From contig JODI01000035.1 in NCBI GenBank assembly GCA_000720805.1, positions 1-64,000 of the forward strand: a DNA stretch of 64,000 bases. Direction: 5' to 3'. Positions within the stretch are counted from its first letter, which is position 1. The number at the start of each line of letters is the position of its first letter. Under the pieces are notes generated by a model. It saw only the letters and a list, made by a program, of their open reading frames with translations. It made no database searches and had not been told where the DNA came from. The stretch is from Streptomyces violaceoruber. GTDB taxonomy: Bacteria > Actinomycetota > Actinomycetes > Streptomycetales > Streptomycetaceae. The position numbers and the translations under genes were made by a program. Shown piece after piece: positions 9,371 through 19,445 of the stretch.

Positions 9371-9430
9371 GCGACCGCGACCGCGACTGCGACTGCGACT
9401 GCGACTGCGACTGCGACTGCGACTGCGACC
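9371..9430. repeat. GCGACY hexanucleotide tandem array
   Basis: Ten uninterrupted hexamers: two GCGACC, seven GCGACT and a final GCGACC. They lie in the gap between the converging regulator and amidase genes. No gene function is evident, and the repeat may vary in copy number. Confidence 0.95.
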
Positions 9431-9470
9431 AGCCTGATCCTCGGTCACGCGGCCGGGGCCGTGCCGGGGC

Positions 9471-12394
9471 TCAGCGGGTGAAGTAGCCCGTCAGGTCGGC
9501 GATGAGGTGGACGCTGCCCGCGTTGTTGTAGAAGTCGACCTTTCCGTTGATCACAGGGACGACGACCAGGTTGGGGATGGTCTCGCCGGCTGTGAAGTTG
9601 AGATTGGACGCGCTGGACCGGGTGGTGCCGTCGGGGTAGACGGTGACGTAGCTGGACGAGGTACCGCCGGTCGCGGTCACGTTGAGGACGACGGCGGTGG
9701 CGTCCACGGGGACGCCGTTCCTGCCGCCGACGGTCAGGGTGACCTTGGCGGCGGCGCCGACCGTGCCCTTGCGGACGCCGGTGCCGTCGCGGGTGTCCAT
9801 GACGCGGACCGGGCCGGCGTTGTGCTCGACGGAGCCGCTGCCGCTGAAGTAGCCGGTGATGTCGGCGATGAGATTGACGCTGCCGGCGTTGTTGTAGAAG
9901 TCGATCTTCCCGTCGACCACAGGGACGACGACCAGGTTGGGGAAGGTCTCGCCCGCACCGAAGTTGAGGCTGGGACCACAGGGACGACGACCAGGTTGGG
10001 GAAGGTCTCGCCCGCACCGAAGTTGAGGCTGGAGACCGCGGGACGCGGACTGCCGTCGGGATAGACGGTGACGTAACTGGACGAAGTCCCGCCGGTCGCG
10101 GTCACGTTCACCACCACGCCGGAGACCCCACTGGTCGGCACCCCGGCCACACCCGCGACCTGGAGACGGACCGTACCGGCCGGGCCGACCTTCGCCTTCG
10201 CCACACCCGTGCCGCTACGGGTGTCCATGATCCGCGTCGGCACGTACGCGATCCGGTGGTTGTAGCGGATCGGGTAGTACCGCGTGGTGCCGACGACGAG
10301 CAGGCAGTCGGGGTCGGCCGTGCAGTTGAGGTTCTCCGCGTAGTAGAAGTCGCCCGTCACCTGGTCCAGCGCGCGGTACGCCTGGCCCGGCTGGATGGTC
10401 TCGTGGCTCAGCGGAGTCAGCTGCTGGTTGGGGTCGGCCGCGACGGTGCTCAGGGACGCGGGGTAGGCCGAGGTCTCCGGGTAGGCACGTCCGTACACCG
10501 GGATCGCCGACGTGCCGGCGGGAGTGATCAGCTGCTTGGCGGTGCCGGTGTTGGCCATGGTGTAGGCGCCGCCGGGGTTGTAGAACCAGGCTTCCTGACC
10601 GTCGTACCAGATGGCCGTCCAGTCGCCCTGCACCGCCGCGACCACGAAGGTCTGGCCGTAGACGGCCTTGTCGGTCCAGTCCCAGCCCAGTGTCGAGCCG
10701 GTGGTCTGGCCGTCCGCGCTGTACTTCGGGTCCTTGATCAGGGCGGCGGTGGAGGACGGACTGGTGCGCAGGTAGACGAAGTCGGCCGGGTTGGCGGGGC
10801 AGGTGGTGGTGGAGGAGCCGCAGCCGGTCAGGGCCGGCTCGTAGCCGGTGCTCCAGGGCGGGGTGATGGTGACCTCGCCACCGGCCACCGGCATGCCGTC
10901 GCCGTTCGGGGAGGCGTGCAGCAGGCCGAGGTAGTGGCCCCAGTTCCACCATGGGCCCGGGTCCCAGTGCATGCCCTCGTAGTACGCGTCGAGCGGGCCG
11001 GGGACGTCGTCGTGGCCGATGAGGTGCTCGCGGTCGAGCGGGATGCCGAACCGCTGGGCGAGGTAGCTCACCAGCGCCGCGGACGACTGGTACTCCTGCT
11101 CGGAATACCAGGAGCCGTAGTCCAGGGCGTAGCCCTCGTGCTCGATGCCGATCGAGTGGTCATTGACGTACTTGTTGCCCGCGTGCCAGGCGACGTCCTT
11201 GGTGGGCACCATCTGCGTGACCGAACCGTCGGCGCCGACCACGTAGTGCGCGCTGGCATAGGACGACGGATCCTGGAACGAGCTGATCGCCGAGGACGCC
11301 GTGCTCTCCGTGTCATGGATGACGATGCTGGTGATCGCGTCCCCGTCCGCGGGACGGTCGGCCAGGTCGTAGTTGCCGTAGTCGGTCTGGTCGGTGCTGC
11401 TGTTCAGCGTGTAGGCCGCCGGCGTGAAGGTGCAGATCAGCGTGGACGGGCACTCGGTCGCGGGCGTGGTGTCCGCCTGGACCACGCGGGTCCGCGGGGA
11501 CAGCGGGGCGACGGCGGCCGAGGCGTGGGCCGCCCCGGACGGCGGGGTGGTCCTCAGCGCGACGGTGTCCGCCGACTGGTCCGCTGCGGACTTGAGGTCG
11601 GGACTGAGCTCGGGGGATGCCTCAACCTGCACCGAGGGGTCGGCGGTGACCGTCACCTCCTGGTTGTCCGCGGTGATCCGGTGGGCGCCGGTGCGTATCG
11701 TCGCGTAGACCCGGCGGGCGAACTGGTCGGCAGTGGCGGAGTTCGCTGCCTGCGGGAAGCGGGCCACCGCGGGATACCACCGCGCGGCGGAGGCGGGCAG
11801 TGAGCCGGTCGCGGCGCGCTCGTACGAGGCGAGCAGCGCGGCGGCACCGCGCACGCTCTGCCGCATGGAGGTACGCAGCGACGCCGGCGAGTCGCCGAGC
11901 ATCGAGGCGGCCGTGTCGAGGGTGCGCATCGCCGGGGTGATCGGCGGCACCGTGCCGCTGTTCGACGGCGTTGCGGCGGGGTGGTGCGGCGCGCGAGGGT
12001 CGTCACCCCGGCCGTTCGTCTCCGGCGTGGTGTCCGACGCCGCCCGGAGGTCCGACCGGCTGACCGAGGTGAGACCCATGACGTTGTAGTTGCCGGTGAC
12101 CGACGGGCTGCCGCGGTGCGACTCCCACAGCGTCTGCTGGTACGAGACGGCCAGCAGCACGTTGTCCGGCACGTGGAACTCCGCGGCGGCCGCGTCGAAG
12201 TCGGCCTGCAGCGTGTGCAGGGCGGGCTTGACCGGCGCGGACACCGCCGTTCCGCCGACGGCGCCCTGCCCCTCGGCGGAGCCGGATCCCTGGGCGGCCT
12301 GCGCGACCGCTCCGATGACCAGCCCGGCGGTGGCGAGCCCTCCGGCGGCTCCCCACCAGAGGCTCTTCCGCCGACTGCGATGTCTCGAACGCAC
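9471..12394 (-). pseudogene. Secreted N-acetylmuramoyl-L-alanine amidase, frameshifted by a 59-bp duplication
   Basis: From the GTG at 12392-12394 (AGGGG upstream) the protein begins with basic residues and a hydrophobic export signal (SLWWGAAGGLATAGLVIGAV). Residues of about 60-250 look like an N-terminal peptidoglycan-associated region. Residues of about 353-495 are an Amidase_2/PGRP domain with likely zinc ligands in IVIHDTE and HWDPGPWW. An SH3-like segment follows. Then come repeats with MDTRSGTGV, VVVNVTATGG and NLVVVPV motifs. In the third region an exact 59-bp tandem duplication (9915-10032) shifts the frame, so translation ends at 9734 after 886 residues. Removing one copy restores a 954-residue protein ending GYFTR at 9471. 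The enzyme would cleave the peptide stem from wall glycan. The catalytic domain precedes the lesion and may still be made. Confidence 0.85.
9915..10032. repeat. Exact 59-bp tandem duplication inside the amidase gene
   Basis: Positions 9915-9973 and 9974-10032 are identical over 59 bp and directly abut. Because 59 is not a multiple of three, the duplication breaks the amidase reading frame. On either side the frames continue as one coherent repeat-domain protein. It is consistent with recent slippage, a reversible on/off switch, or an assembly artefact. Confidence 0.95.
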
Positions 12395-12814
12395 TGCTAC
12401 CCCTCGCCCCTGTCCATTGCGCACGGCCGCGACGGCTGCCCCCGCGAAACCGTGGGAACACGCAGGCGCCTCGTATGTGGCTGCACGGCGCCATCGCGCC
12501 GGCCCTGATCGGTCCGTGCCACGACAGCGCCCTGCCGGCGGGCAGGGCGACGGTGGGGTACGCGACGATCGGCAGACTATGACGCGTCGGATCATGGCCG
12601 GTCGATCGGTCGCTCATGAACGCGTAAACACCTCGGACGTCACACGCAAAGGCAGCGGCCATGTCTGACCCACCGTCACCGGCCGCGCATCTCGGGAATG
12701 TCACCCTGGCCTCTGCATGGCGCAAAGATCCCCCCATGGTTCCCCTGGGGGCGAGGACAACATCTGTCAACTCTTGATAAGAAACGCACACACGTCTGCT
12801 TCAGGGGGGTTCCT

Positions 12815-12844
12815 CCAGCGTGCGCACAGGTCTGCGCACGCTGG
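12815..12844. promoter_or_regulatory. Perfect 12-bp inverted repeat upstream of the S53 protease
   Basis: Arms CCAGCGTGCGCA (12815-12826) and TGCGCACGCTGG (12833-12844) are separated by CAGGTC. The element lies 85 bp before the protease start, in the 534-bp gap between the divergent amidase and protease genes. It is either a regulator-binding site or a leader hairpin. No other feature was recognised in this gap. Confidence 0.6.
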
Positions 12845-12928
12845 TCGGCTTACCGGAGTGAGGCTTCGACCACCGTACCCACCTGTTCATGGTTATGGCG
12901 GTGTGTCAGTTTCTAGGGGAGTTTCTGC

Positions 12929-15900
12929 ATGTTCAAGAAGGTCCGTGCCGCGATGGGACATCCCAGACACGCGGCGGGCAAGACCGGCAGACGGGCTCGG
13001 AGGATCACGGCGGCAACCGCCGCCGCCGTCGCTCTCACCGTCGCCTCCACCGCAGCCTATGGCGCGGTCACCGACGGGGCCGGGACGGGATCGCACGCGC
13101 CCAAGCGAATAGGCACGGTTCCCCGCGTCCCGGCCGGCGCGACCGCGGCCGGCACGACCGCCTCCGGAACCACGCTGCGCATCGGCGTGCACCTCGCCCC
13201 GCGGGACCCCCAGGCATTGGCCGACTTCGTCGCCGCGGTGTCCACCCCGGGCAACCCCCGGTACCACCAGTACCTGGCCAAGGGGCAGTTCGCCTCGGTC
13301 TTCGGCCCGACGCCGGCCACCATCGCCCAGGTCTCCCAGGCGCTGAGGGCGGCCGGCCTCACTCCGGGCAAGGCCAGCCCCGACGGCCTGTCCATCCCGG
13401 TCACCACCACCGTCGCCAAGGCGTCCGACGCCTTCGACACCGGCTTCCGGAACGTCCGGCTCAAGGACGGCACCACCGACTACATGAACACCGCGGCTCC
13501 CGCGCTGCCCGCGAACATAGCGTCGTCGGTGACCGGGATCGTCGGCCTGAGCGACATCAACACCATCACCAGCCACCACTCGAGCGTGCGCAAGGCGGGC
13601 AAGACCAGTTCTGTCGCCGGGCGCGCCTCACGCGCGGTGGCCCCGCACACGTACACCCCGGGACTCTGCACCGACTTCACCAGCTCGGGCTACACCGACG
13701 GCACCGACTACTACAGCCCCGGCAAGCTGGCCGGCACCTACGGCATGAGCAGCTCCGCCACCGCCGGCGCGGGGCAGACCGTGGCCGTGTTCGAGCTGGA
13801 GAACGTCGACGCCGGCAGCATCGCCGCGTACCAGTCCTGCGCGGGCACCAACACCTCCGTCTCCACCGTGTACGTCGACACGACGGCCGGAGCCGGCGCG
13901 CCGGCCACCGACGGATCGGTCGGCGTGGAGTCGGCGCTCGACATCGATGACCTGATCGGTCTGGTCCCGGGTGCGAGCATCATCGACTACCAGGGCGTGG
14001 ACGCGGAGTCCGCGACCGACCAGAACGTGCTCGACGTCTACCAGCGGATGGTCACCGACGACGTGGCCCAGGTCATCTCCTCCAGCTGGGGCCTGTGCGA
14101 GGCGGCCGAGATCAGCGCGACCGCGAGCGCCGAGAACACCATCTTCGCGGAGGCCGCGGCGCAGGGCCAGAGCGTGGTCGCCGCCTCGGGCGACGACGGC
14201 TCCAGCGACTGCTACCGCGCGACCGGCTCCACCGCCAAGGCCGTCGACGACCCCGCGAGCCAGCCCTACGTCACCGGCGTCGGCGGCACCTCGATGACCG
14301 GCTCGGGCAGCGCCGCGACCCAGACGACGTGGAACAACGACACCGGCGGTACCGGCGGTGGCATCTCCTCGCGCTGGGCCCCCGTTGTCTACCAGGGCGG
14401 TGTCGCCACCACCGCCAAGCGTGCCGTTCCGGATGTCTCCGCACTGGCGGACCCGTACTCCGGCTACCCGATCTACTACCAGGACGACAGCGTCTCCTCC
14501 AGCCCCGTCCCCGGCATCATCGGCGGCACCAGCGGGGCGGCCCCGACGTGGGCCGCCGCCATCGTCCAGGCCAACGCCAGCGCGGCCTGCCAGACGAACG
14601 GCCGGGTCGGCTTCCTCAACAACGCCCTCTACAAGGCCGCGCGGAGCAGCTACCCGACGAACTTCTGGGACGTCACCAGTGGCGACAACTCCGTGTATGC
14701 CACCGGCTACTCGGCGGCGGCCGGCTACGACGAGGTCACCGGCCTGGGCTCGCCCAAGGAAGCCGGTCTGATCACCTCACTGTGCGCGGCCAAGGGCACC
14801 GCGGCCACGGGTGCTTCCACCTTCCACCCGCTCAGCAGCCCCAAGCGCCTGCTGGACACCCGCAACGGCACCGGTTGGGGCCTCAGCTCCCTGCCGTCCA
14901 CCAAGCCCCTGGTCGCGGGCGGCACCGCCCCGGTCAAGATCGAGGGCGCCGGGGGGATCCCCAGCAGCGGCGTGACCGCTGTCGTGCTCAACCTCACGGT
15001 CACCGGCACCACCGGCTCGGGTTCGTTGATCGCCTGGGCCGACGGCACCGCCAAGCCGTCGACCAGCAACCTCAACTGGACCGCCGCCGGCCAGACCATC
15101 GCCGCCTCGTCGACCGTCACGGTGGCCGGCGACGGCGTGGTGGACCTCTACACCAGCAGCACCACCCACCTGATCGCCGATGTCCAGGGCTACTACACCA
15201 GCGGGACCACCGGGTCCACGTACACGGCGCTGAAGCCGGCCCGCCTGCTGGACACCCGCTCCAAGGTCGGCATCTCCACCACCACCAAGATCACCAACGC
15301 GGTGGTCAGTCTCAAGGTCCGCGGCCACGGGGGCGTGCCGACCGGCGCCTCCTCCGTGGTGCTCAACCTGACGGCCACCCAGACCGTCGGCTCCGGCTAC
15401 CTCGAGGCCTACCCCGAGGGCGCCACCCGCCCGACGGCCTCCAACGTCAACTGGGCGGCCACCGGGACCACCATCCCGAACCTGGTCATCGTGCCGATCG
15501 GTTCCGACGGCAACGTCAGCCTCTACGTCCGCGGCACCAGCCACGTCATCGCCGACGTCTCCGGCTACTTCTCCGCCGGCGGCTCGGCCTTCCACACCGT
15601 CACCCCGCTGCGCCTGCTGGACACCCGTAAGACGACGGCGCTGGGCGCGGGCAAGACGCTGGCCCTGCAGATCTCGGGCAGCGACGGCATTCCGGCCACC
15701 GGCGTCAAGGCCGTCGTACTGACCGTCACCGTCACCGGCACCACCGGCAGCGGCTACCTCACCGCCTGGGCCGACGGCGGCACCCGTCCGACGGCCTCCA
15801 ACCTGAACTGGGTGTCGGGCAAGACGATCGCCAACCAGGTGATCGTGCCGGTCGGCTCCGACGGCAAGATCGATCTCTACGCCAGCAGCACCACCCAGGT

Positions 15901-15931
15901 GCTCGCGGACGTGGCCGGCTACATGAGCTGA
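12929..15931 (+). CDS. Secreted sedolisin-type (S53) serine protease with C-terminal repeats
   Basis: The 1000-residue pre-pro-protein has a basic N-terminus and signal helix (about residues 22-48), a pro-kumamolisin activation domain (about 80-215), and an S53 catalytic domain (about 240-630). The catalytic Glu/Asp pair sits in VGVESALDIDDL (about E334 and D338), the oxyanion Asp in SGDDGSSDC, and the nucleophile Ser in GGTSGAAPTWAA (about S535). Residues of about 635-1000 are three copies of a roughly 120-residue repeat beginning RLLDTR and ending with IADV-GYY/F. The amidase at 9471-12394 carries the same repeat. It is expected to be an acid-tolerant extracellular endopeptidase activated by prodomain cleavage. 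AGGGGAGTTTCTGC precedes the chosen ATG. Confidence 0.95.
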   Translation: MFKKVRAAMGHPRHAAGKTGRRARRITAATAAAVALTVASTAAYGAVTDGAGTGSHAPKRIGTVPRVPAGATAAGTTASGTTLRIGVHLAPRDPQALADFVAAVSTPGNPRYHQYLAKGQFASVFGPTPATIAQVSQALRAAGLTPGKASPDGLSIPVTTTVAKASDAFDTGFRNVRLKDGTTDYMNTAAPALPANIASSVTGIVGLSDINTITSHHSSVRKAGKTSSVAGRASRAVAPHTYTPGLCTDFTSSGYTDGTDYYSPGKLAGTYGMSSSATAGAGQTVAVFELENVDAGSIAAYQSCAGTNTSVSTVYVDTTAGAGAPATDGSVGVESALDIDDLIGLVPGASIIDYQGVDAESATDQNVLDVYQRMVTDDVAQVISSSWGLCEAAEISATASAENTIFAEAAAQGQSVVAASGDDGSSDCYRATGSTAKAVDDPASQPYVTGVGGTSMTGSGSAATQTTWNNDTGGTGGGISSRWAPVVYQGGVATTAKRAVPDVSALADPYSGYPIYYQDDSVSSSPVPGIIGGTSGAAPTWAAAIVQANASAACQTNGRVGFLNNALYKAARSSYPTNFWDVTSGDNSVYATGYSAAAGYDEVTGLGSPKEAGLITSLCAAKGTAATGASTFHPLSSPKRLLDTRNGTGWGLSSLPSTKPLVAGGTAPVKIEGAGGIPSSGVTAVVLNLTVTGTTGSGSLIAWADGTAKPSTSNLNWTAAGQTIAASSTVTVAGDGVVDLYTSSTTHLIADVQGYYTSGTTGSTYTALKPARLLDTRSKVGISTTTKITNAVVSLKVRGHGGVPTGASSVVLNLTATQTVGSGYLEAYPEGATRPTASNVNWAATGTTIPNLVIVPIGSDGNVSLYVRGTSHVIADVSGYFSAGGSAFHTVTPLRLLDTRKTTALGAGKTLALQISGSDGIPATGVKAVVLTVTVTGTTGSGYLTAWADGGTRPTASNLNWVSGKTIANQVIVPVGSDGKIDLYASSTTQVLADVAGYMS

Positions 15932-15949
15932 CACCCACCGACGACACGC

Positions 15950-15991
15950 CGGCGATGCCCCACCGACCCCGTGGCCGGTGGGGCATCGCCG
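15950..15991 (+). terminator. Strong hairpin terminator after the S53 protease
   Basis: Perfect 16-bp stem: CGGCGATGCCCCACCG (15950-15965) pairs with 15976-15991 around a 10-nt loop. It starts 19 bp after the protease stop codon. As is usual in Streptomyces there is no long T-run. Confidence 0.85.
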
Positions 15992-16282
15992 TCACGGGCG
16001 GGGCCGTCCGGACCGCTGGGGACGTGGACGTCCGCGAAACCAACAACCGGACTACCGCACGTCACGGGGCAAGACGCACAGCGAGTGCAAGATCGACCCG
16101 ATGCGGAACAAAGTGGGCGGACTTGCACAACGGGGCTGCCGGTACTGGATCACGAGAACGGCGAAGGGGAAGACGGAACGCAGGTGATCGCCTCGGTGGG
16201 CCGAGGCAGGAGACGCGCTTCCGCTCCTCCCCCTCATGCCGGTGTGCCGTCGGACCCGCATCGGGATCGGGATCGGGATCGG

Positions 16283-18556
16283 TCAGATCTTGGTGAAGGT
16301 CCACAGCAGGTTGGTGCTGGTGCCCCAGGTCCACTGCTTTGTCACGGAGCCGGAGGAGACGTTGCCGCCGCCGTCCAGGACGAGGCCGGTGGTGCGGTTG
16401 GCGAGGGAGTAGCGGCCGTCGCCGCGGTGGGTGATCAGCCATTGCTGGTCGGTGCCGCCGTTCCACGCCTGCTGCCTGGCCGGGGCACCGTCGTTCGTTG
16501 CGCCCCAGCCGTCGGCGACGAGGCCATTGGTGCGGTTCTCCAGCTTGTGGTAGCCGTTGCCGAGGTCGACCGCGTGCCACTGCAGGTTGGCCGAGCCGTC
16601 CCAGGCCCACTGTTTCAGGTCGGAGCCAGCGGAGACGTCGCCGCCGCCGTCCAGGGCCAGGCCGTTGGTGACGTTGGTGACGCGGAAGTACGCGGCCGGG
16701 TCGAACTCGACCTTCAGTGAGGTGATCCTGCTCCGGATCCTGGCGTTGTCCGCGGTGAAGGTCCACGACGTACCCGTGAAGTCGTCGCCGGAGTAGCCGA
16801 CGACCTGGTATCCCGGGGCCATCCGCAGCGAGGCGAGCGTACGAGGCGGGATGCCGGCGAGGGAGAGCTGTTCGGCGCTGTAGCCGCCGAGGGCCAACAC
16901 CGCGCTGTCACCCGCGTAGTCGGCGCCCTGGTGGGCCACGGCGCCGACGAGGGGCCGCAGCGCGGGGATACGCCCGGAGAAGCGGAGCTTGAGGACGTAC
17001 GCGGGCGCGTCGAACGGCGCCGTCGACGGCAGGGCCACCTTGAGCCCCGTCGCTTCCTGGGTCGGGGCGGGGAGGCCGACGTACTCGCCGGCGGTCGCGC
17101 CGAGCAGTTTCACCGAGGACAGCGAGGCCAGATCGATCCGTCCGGAACCGAGCGTCTCGATCGTGAGCGAACTGCCGGGCCAGCCGAGGACCGTGGCGTA
17201 CAGGACCGTGCCCGCCTTGTCGCGGGTGAAGCGGACGTCCCGCGCGGTGCCGGCCGTGGGGCGGGTGAAGGAGCCGCCGCCCATCTTCGTCGGGCCCTCG
17301 CCGTACGCGGTCCACGCCCTGGTGCCGTAGATCGACTCGCCGTGGCGCTTGAGGTAGTCACCGATGGCGAGGAGGAGGTCGCGCTGTCCCTGTGGGATGG
17401 TGCCGTCGGCCCGCGGGGCGATGTTGAGCAGCATGTTGCCGTTCTTGCTGACCCGGTCGATCAGCGAGTGCAGCATCTGCGCGAGCGAGTAGTAGCCGAT
17501 GCCCTCGGTGTAGCACCAGCTGGAGTTGGAGATGCTGTCGTCGGTCAGCCAGTACGGCGCGGTGAGGTCGGCCGGCCCGCCCCGCTCGTAGTCGAAGACC
17601 TCGCCGTGGAGGTTGAGCCCGTCCTTGTAGGTGGCGACGACCTCCTTGCCCCACTTGTTCGCCTGGTTGTAGTAGTACGCCAGGAAGTTCAGCCGTTGCG
17701 TCTCGTCGACGTGGTCGAGTCGCCAGTCCTGCCACAGGATGTCCGGCCGGGCCCGGTCGACGACCTCCTTGAGCTTGTCGAACCAGAGCTGGTTCTCCTC
17801 GGCCGGACTCAGCTGGCCGTACAGCTTCTTCAGGCTCGGGTCGGACTGAGCGGGCGCGTACTCGTAGTAGCCGGTGTAGTTGTACGCGTGGTGCATCGCC
17901 ACCAGCAGCTTGAGGTTCCGGGCGCGGATGGCGTCGGTGAACAGATGGAGCAGGTCGAGCCGCGGCCCCTTGGCCACGGAGTTCCACTCGTTGACCTCGC
18001 TGTCCCACATCGAGTAGCCGTCGTGGTGCTCGGCGACCGGACCCGCGAACCGCGCGCCGGCGTCGACGAAGAGCTGCGCCCACTCGTCGGGGTCGAAGGC
18101 GCCGCCGGCCGACTTGAGCTTCGGCGCGAACTCCACGTGGTTCCCGGCCAGGTCGTCCGCGCCGTTGATGAAGTTGTGCAACGGCCAGTCGACGGGGTTG
18201 CCGTACGTGGCGATGTGGTGCTTGTTCGCCTTGCTGTCCGGCTCGTACATGTTCCGCGGGTACCACTCGCTGTCGTACGCGGGCACGCTGAACACGCCCC
18301 AGTGGAAGTAGATGCCGAACTTGGCGTCCCGGAACCACTCGGGGGCCGCCGGGTGCCGGTTCACCGAGTCCCAGGTGGGCGTGTAGCTGCGCGGGGCCGC
18401 CAGGGCCCTGCCACCGGCGAACCCGTCGGTGGCCATCGCACCCGCCACGACTGCCGTGGCACCGGCCAGTAGCCCACGCCTGCTGATCGATTGCGACACT
18501 GCGGATACCTCCGGCGACACGGTACTCATGGGGCTTGAGCGCCTGGTGTTACGCAC
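16283..18556 (-). CDS. Tat-exported alpha-L-fucosidase, GH29, with C-terminal ricin-type module
   Basis: The 757-residue protein carries a twin-arginine signal (SRRGLLAG, then an Ala-rich hydrophobic run and ALAAP). Residues of about 55-420 match GH29: WFRDAKFGIYFHWGVFSVPAY, EHHDGYSMWDS, and PDILWQDWRLD with the probable nucleophile Asp. NGNMLLNIAPRADG follows. A beta-sandwich follows, and from about residue 620 there are QW/LQW ricin-B repeats (LKQWAWDGSANLQW, QQAWNGGTDQQW, TKQWTW). It would remove alpha-L-fucose from glycans outside the cell. The start could be the GTG at 18556 or an ATG nine codons later. The gene diverges from a FadR-type regulator 121 bp away, its likely controller. Confidence 0.9.
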   Translation of the reverse strand: MRNTRRSSPMSTVSPEVSAVSQSISRRGLLAGATAVVAGAMATDGFAGGRALAAPRSYTPTWDSVNRHPAAPEWFRDAKFGIYFHWGVFSVPAYDSEWYPRNMYEPDSKANKHHIATYGNPVDWPLHNFINGADDLAGNHVEFAPKLKSAGGAFDPDEWAQLFVDAGARFAGPVAEHHDGYSMWDSEVNEWNSVAKGPRLDLLHLFTDAIRARNLKLLVAMHHAYNYTGYYEYAPAQSDPSLKKLYGQLSPAEENQLWFDKLKEVVDRARPDILWQDWRLDHVDETQRLNFLAYYYNQANKWGKEVVATYKDGLNLHGEVFDYERGGPADLTAPYWLTDDSISNSSWCYTEGIGYYSLAQMLHSLIDRVSKNGNMLLNIAPRADGTIPQGQRDLLLAIGDYLKRHGESIYGTRAWTAYGEGPTKMGGGSFTRPTAGTARDVRFTRDKAGTVLYATVLGWPGSSLTIETLGSGRIDLASLSSVKLLGATAGEYVGLPAPTQEATGLKVALPSTAPFDAPAYVLKLRFSGRIPALRPLVGAVAHQGADYAGDSAVLALGGYSAEQLSLAGIPPRTLASLRMAPGYQVVGYSGDDFTGTSWTFTADNARIRSRITSLKVEFDPAAYFRVTNVTNGLALDGGGDVSAGSDLKQWAWDGSANLQWHAVDLGNGYHKLENRTNGLVADGWGATNDGAPARQQAWNGGTDQQWLITHRGDGRYSLANRTTGLVLDGGGNVSSGSVTKQWTWGTSTNLLWTFTKI

Positions 18557-18640
18557 GAAGGTCAGGCATGAAACCCTCCACTGTCAACGGGTGTGCAGGG
18601 ATGAATAACCCTGGCGAGGCAGCGGAGATGGGCGATTTGA

Positions 18641-18663
18641 TGCGTGAACACATGGTTCACGCA
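18641..18663. promoter_or_regulatory. Perfect inverted repeat between fucosidase and FadR-type regulator
   Basis: Arms TGCGTGAAC (18641-18649) and GTTCACGCA (18655-18663) flank a 5-nt spacer. It lies 15 bp before the regulator start and 85 bp from the fucosidase start. Size and position fit a GntR/FadR dimer operator that could control both divergent genes. Confidence 0.7.
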
Positions 18664-18677
18664 AGAGTAGACATCAC

Positions 18678-19445
18678 ATGTCTTTCGGAGAGAGGTCCCC
18701 TTTGTCCCTGACAGACAAAGCCATCGAGCAGATCCGCGAACTCATTCGATCGGGCGCACTTCCGCCGGGCTCCAAGCTGCCTCCGGAGCCGGAGCTGGCC
18801 GCGCAGTTGGGACTGTCGCGCAATCTGGCCCGGGAGGCGGTCAAGGCGCTCTCCGTCGCACGGGTGCTGGAGGTCAGACGGGGGGACGGCACCTATGTGA
18901 CCAGCCTGCAGCCGAGTCTGCTGCTGGAGGGTCTCGGGGGTGCGGTGGACCTGATGCAGAGCGACCCGGGCGCCCTGTTGGACCTGATGGAGGTCAGGCG
19001 GCTGCTCGAACCGGTCGCCACCGCGCTGGCCGCCACCCGGATCTCCGACGAGGGCCTGGCCGAGGCGAAGCGGCACCTGGACGCCATGCGGGAGGCCCGC
19101 GACGATGTCGAACAACTCAACGCGCACGACGCGGCGTTCCACCGCGCGGTGGTCGCCGCCACGGGCAACGAGTCACTGGTCACGCTCCTGGAGGGCGTCT
19201 CGGGCCGCACCCTGAGGGCCCGCATCTGGCGCGGCCTGGTCGACGGCCAGGCCGCGGGGCGAACCCTCGCGGAGCACGAGGCGATCTTCATGGCCCTGTC
19301 CCGCCGCGACGCCTCGCTCAGCCAGGCCGCCGCACTGCTGCACGTCAGCAACACCGAGCAGTGGCTGCGGGATCACCTGGAGGCCACGCCGATCGCCTCC
19401 GAAACGCCGGCGCCGACCAGCGCGGACAGGAACGGTCGGATGTGA
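18678..19445 (+). CDS. FadR/GntR-family transcriptional regulator
   Basis: The 255-residue protein has an N-terminal winged helix with the GntR signature (LPPEPELAAQLGLSRNLAREAVKAL, about residues 34-58, then VRRGDGTYV). It ends with an all-helical FadR/FCD ligand-binding domain with LLDLMEVRRLLEP, HDAAFHRAVVAATGN and LAEHEAIFMAL. The Asp/His residues in HDAAFH and LAEHEAI fit the metal-binding FCD subgroup. It is divergent from the secreted fucosidase, and a perfect inverted repeat lies directly upstream. It is therefore inferred to control the fucosidase and itself in response to a sugar acid or fucose-derived ligand. An alternative in-frame start a few codons downstream cannot be excluded. 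Confidence 0.9.
   Translation: MSFGERSPLSLTDKAIEQIRELIRSGALPPGSKLPPEPELAAQLGLSRNLAREAVKALSVARVLEVRRGDGTYVTSLQPSLLLEGLGGAVDLMQSDPGALLDLMEVRRLLEPVATALAATRISDEGLAEAKRHLDAMREARDDVEQLNAHDAAFHRAVVAATGNESLVTLLEGVSGRTLRARIWRGLVDGQAAGRTLAEHEAIFMALSRRDASLSQAAALLHVSNTEQWLRDHLEATPIASETPAPTSADRNGRM

Noticed and set aside
9371..9430. CRISPR-like or minisatellite array
   Set aside because: Units are six bases with no spacers, a simple hexanucleotide repeat. No cas gene was found anywhere in the window.
18557..18677. Catabolite-type or riboswitch element in the fucosidase leader
   Set aside because: Only the 9-5-9 inverted repeat is supported. No conserved riboswitch core can be recognised in 121 bp.
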